From NCBI GenBank assembly GCA_020217165.1, contig JAIWOE010000022.1:1-16612 (forward strand): a DNA stretch of 16,612 nucleotides, in the 5' to 3' direction. Origin of the DNA: Desulfovibrio sp. GTDB taxonomy: Bacteria > Desulfobacterota > Desulfovibrionia > Desulfovibrionales > Desulfovibrionaceae. Both the position numbers and the translations under genes were made by a program. This document shows positions 16,536 through 16,612 of the stretch, in pieces (position 1 is the stretch's first letter; every line of letters begins with the position of its first letter). Below the pieces are notes generated by a model. That model did no database searches. It saw nothing but the letters and a program-made list of their open reading frames with translations, and was not told the DNA's origin.

Positions 16536-16569
16536 TGCTTTTATCACAACCTGCACGTGCTTTTATCAC
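16536..16569 (+). repeat. TGCTTTTATCAC direct repeat
   Basis: An identical 12-mer occurs at 16536-16547 and 16558-16569, a 22-nt period (about two helical turns). A partial further match (TGCTTA preceded by GTGTT) ends at the window edge. These could be arm-type integrase sites or operators. Confidence 0.5.
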
Positions 16570-16612
16570 CTCCTGTCGAGGGGTGGATTATGCACGGCAC
16601 GGTGTTTGCTTA

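Larger units (their letters stand above)
16429..16612 (+). mobile_element. Probable boundary of an element integrated at tRNA-Arg (partial)
   Basis: From the CCA end to the window edge there is no credible gene. The sequence is visibly less GC-rich than everything to the left and carries two families of short direct repeats (TGGTACA, TGCTTTTATCAC). This combination, directly after a tRNA 3' end, is typical of the attachment region of a prophage or genomic island that uses a tyrosine integrase. No integrase gene, and no second copy of the tRNA 3' end, is present here, so the call rests on context. Confidence 0.4.

Overview
The window is high-GC bacterial chromosome, almost fully coding, with nearly all genes on the minus strand. 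The gene set (SelA and SelB for selenocysteine, a periplasmic monohaem cytochrome c, CutA, a BFN/DUF151 protein, an MBOAT/AlgX-type acetylation pair) suggests a deltaproteobacterium near Desulfovibrio. That placement is inference; no rRNA or species marker is present.

Layout, left to right. 1-2453 (minus): an O-acetylation pair, an AlgJ/AlgX-like SGNH protein followed by an AlgI-like MBOAT acyltransferase that runs off the left edge. 2597-5129 (minus): miaB, a bifunctional-nuclease-family protein and a PHP-domain protein with a degraded metal site; a perfect 11-bp hairpin separates the last two. 5181-8246 (minus): cutA, an adenosine-kinase-like PfkB kinase, an APH-fold phosphotransferase and a CysC-like P-loop kinase, giving three small-molecule kinases in a row. 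8352-8657 (minus): a small monohaem cytochrome c with a terminator-like hairpin behind it. 8768-9418 (plus): nth, the only protein gene on the plus strand. 9441-9971 (minus): a universal stress protein. 10059-16218 (minus): a tight folC-selA-M18 aminopeptidase-selB run. 16352-16428 (plus): tRNA-Arg(UCU) with its own sigma70-like promoter.

Right of the tRNA (16429-16612) the base composition drops to near even, coding stops, and two families of short direct repeats appear. This looks like the edge of an element integrated at the 3' end of the tRNA gene, although no integrase or second att copy is inside the window.

Functionally the window holds tRNA and translation functions (MiaB, SelA, SelB, tRNA-Arg), folate metabolism (FolC), repair (Nth), stress and metal homeostasis (UspA, CutA), a cell-surface polysaccharide acetylation module and a kinase cluster of unknown substrate. 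I see no clear new defence or mobile system within the coding part. The best leads are the kinase trio with an atypical CysC-like member, the PHP protein that seems to have lost metal ligands, the two inter- or pre-cistronic hairpins, and the tRNA-Arg junction.
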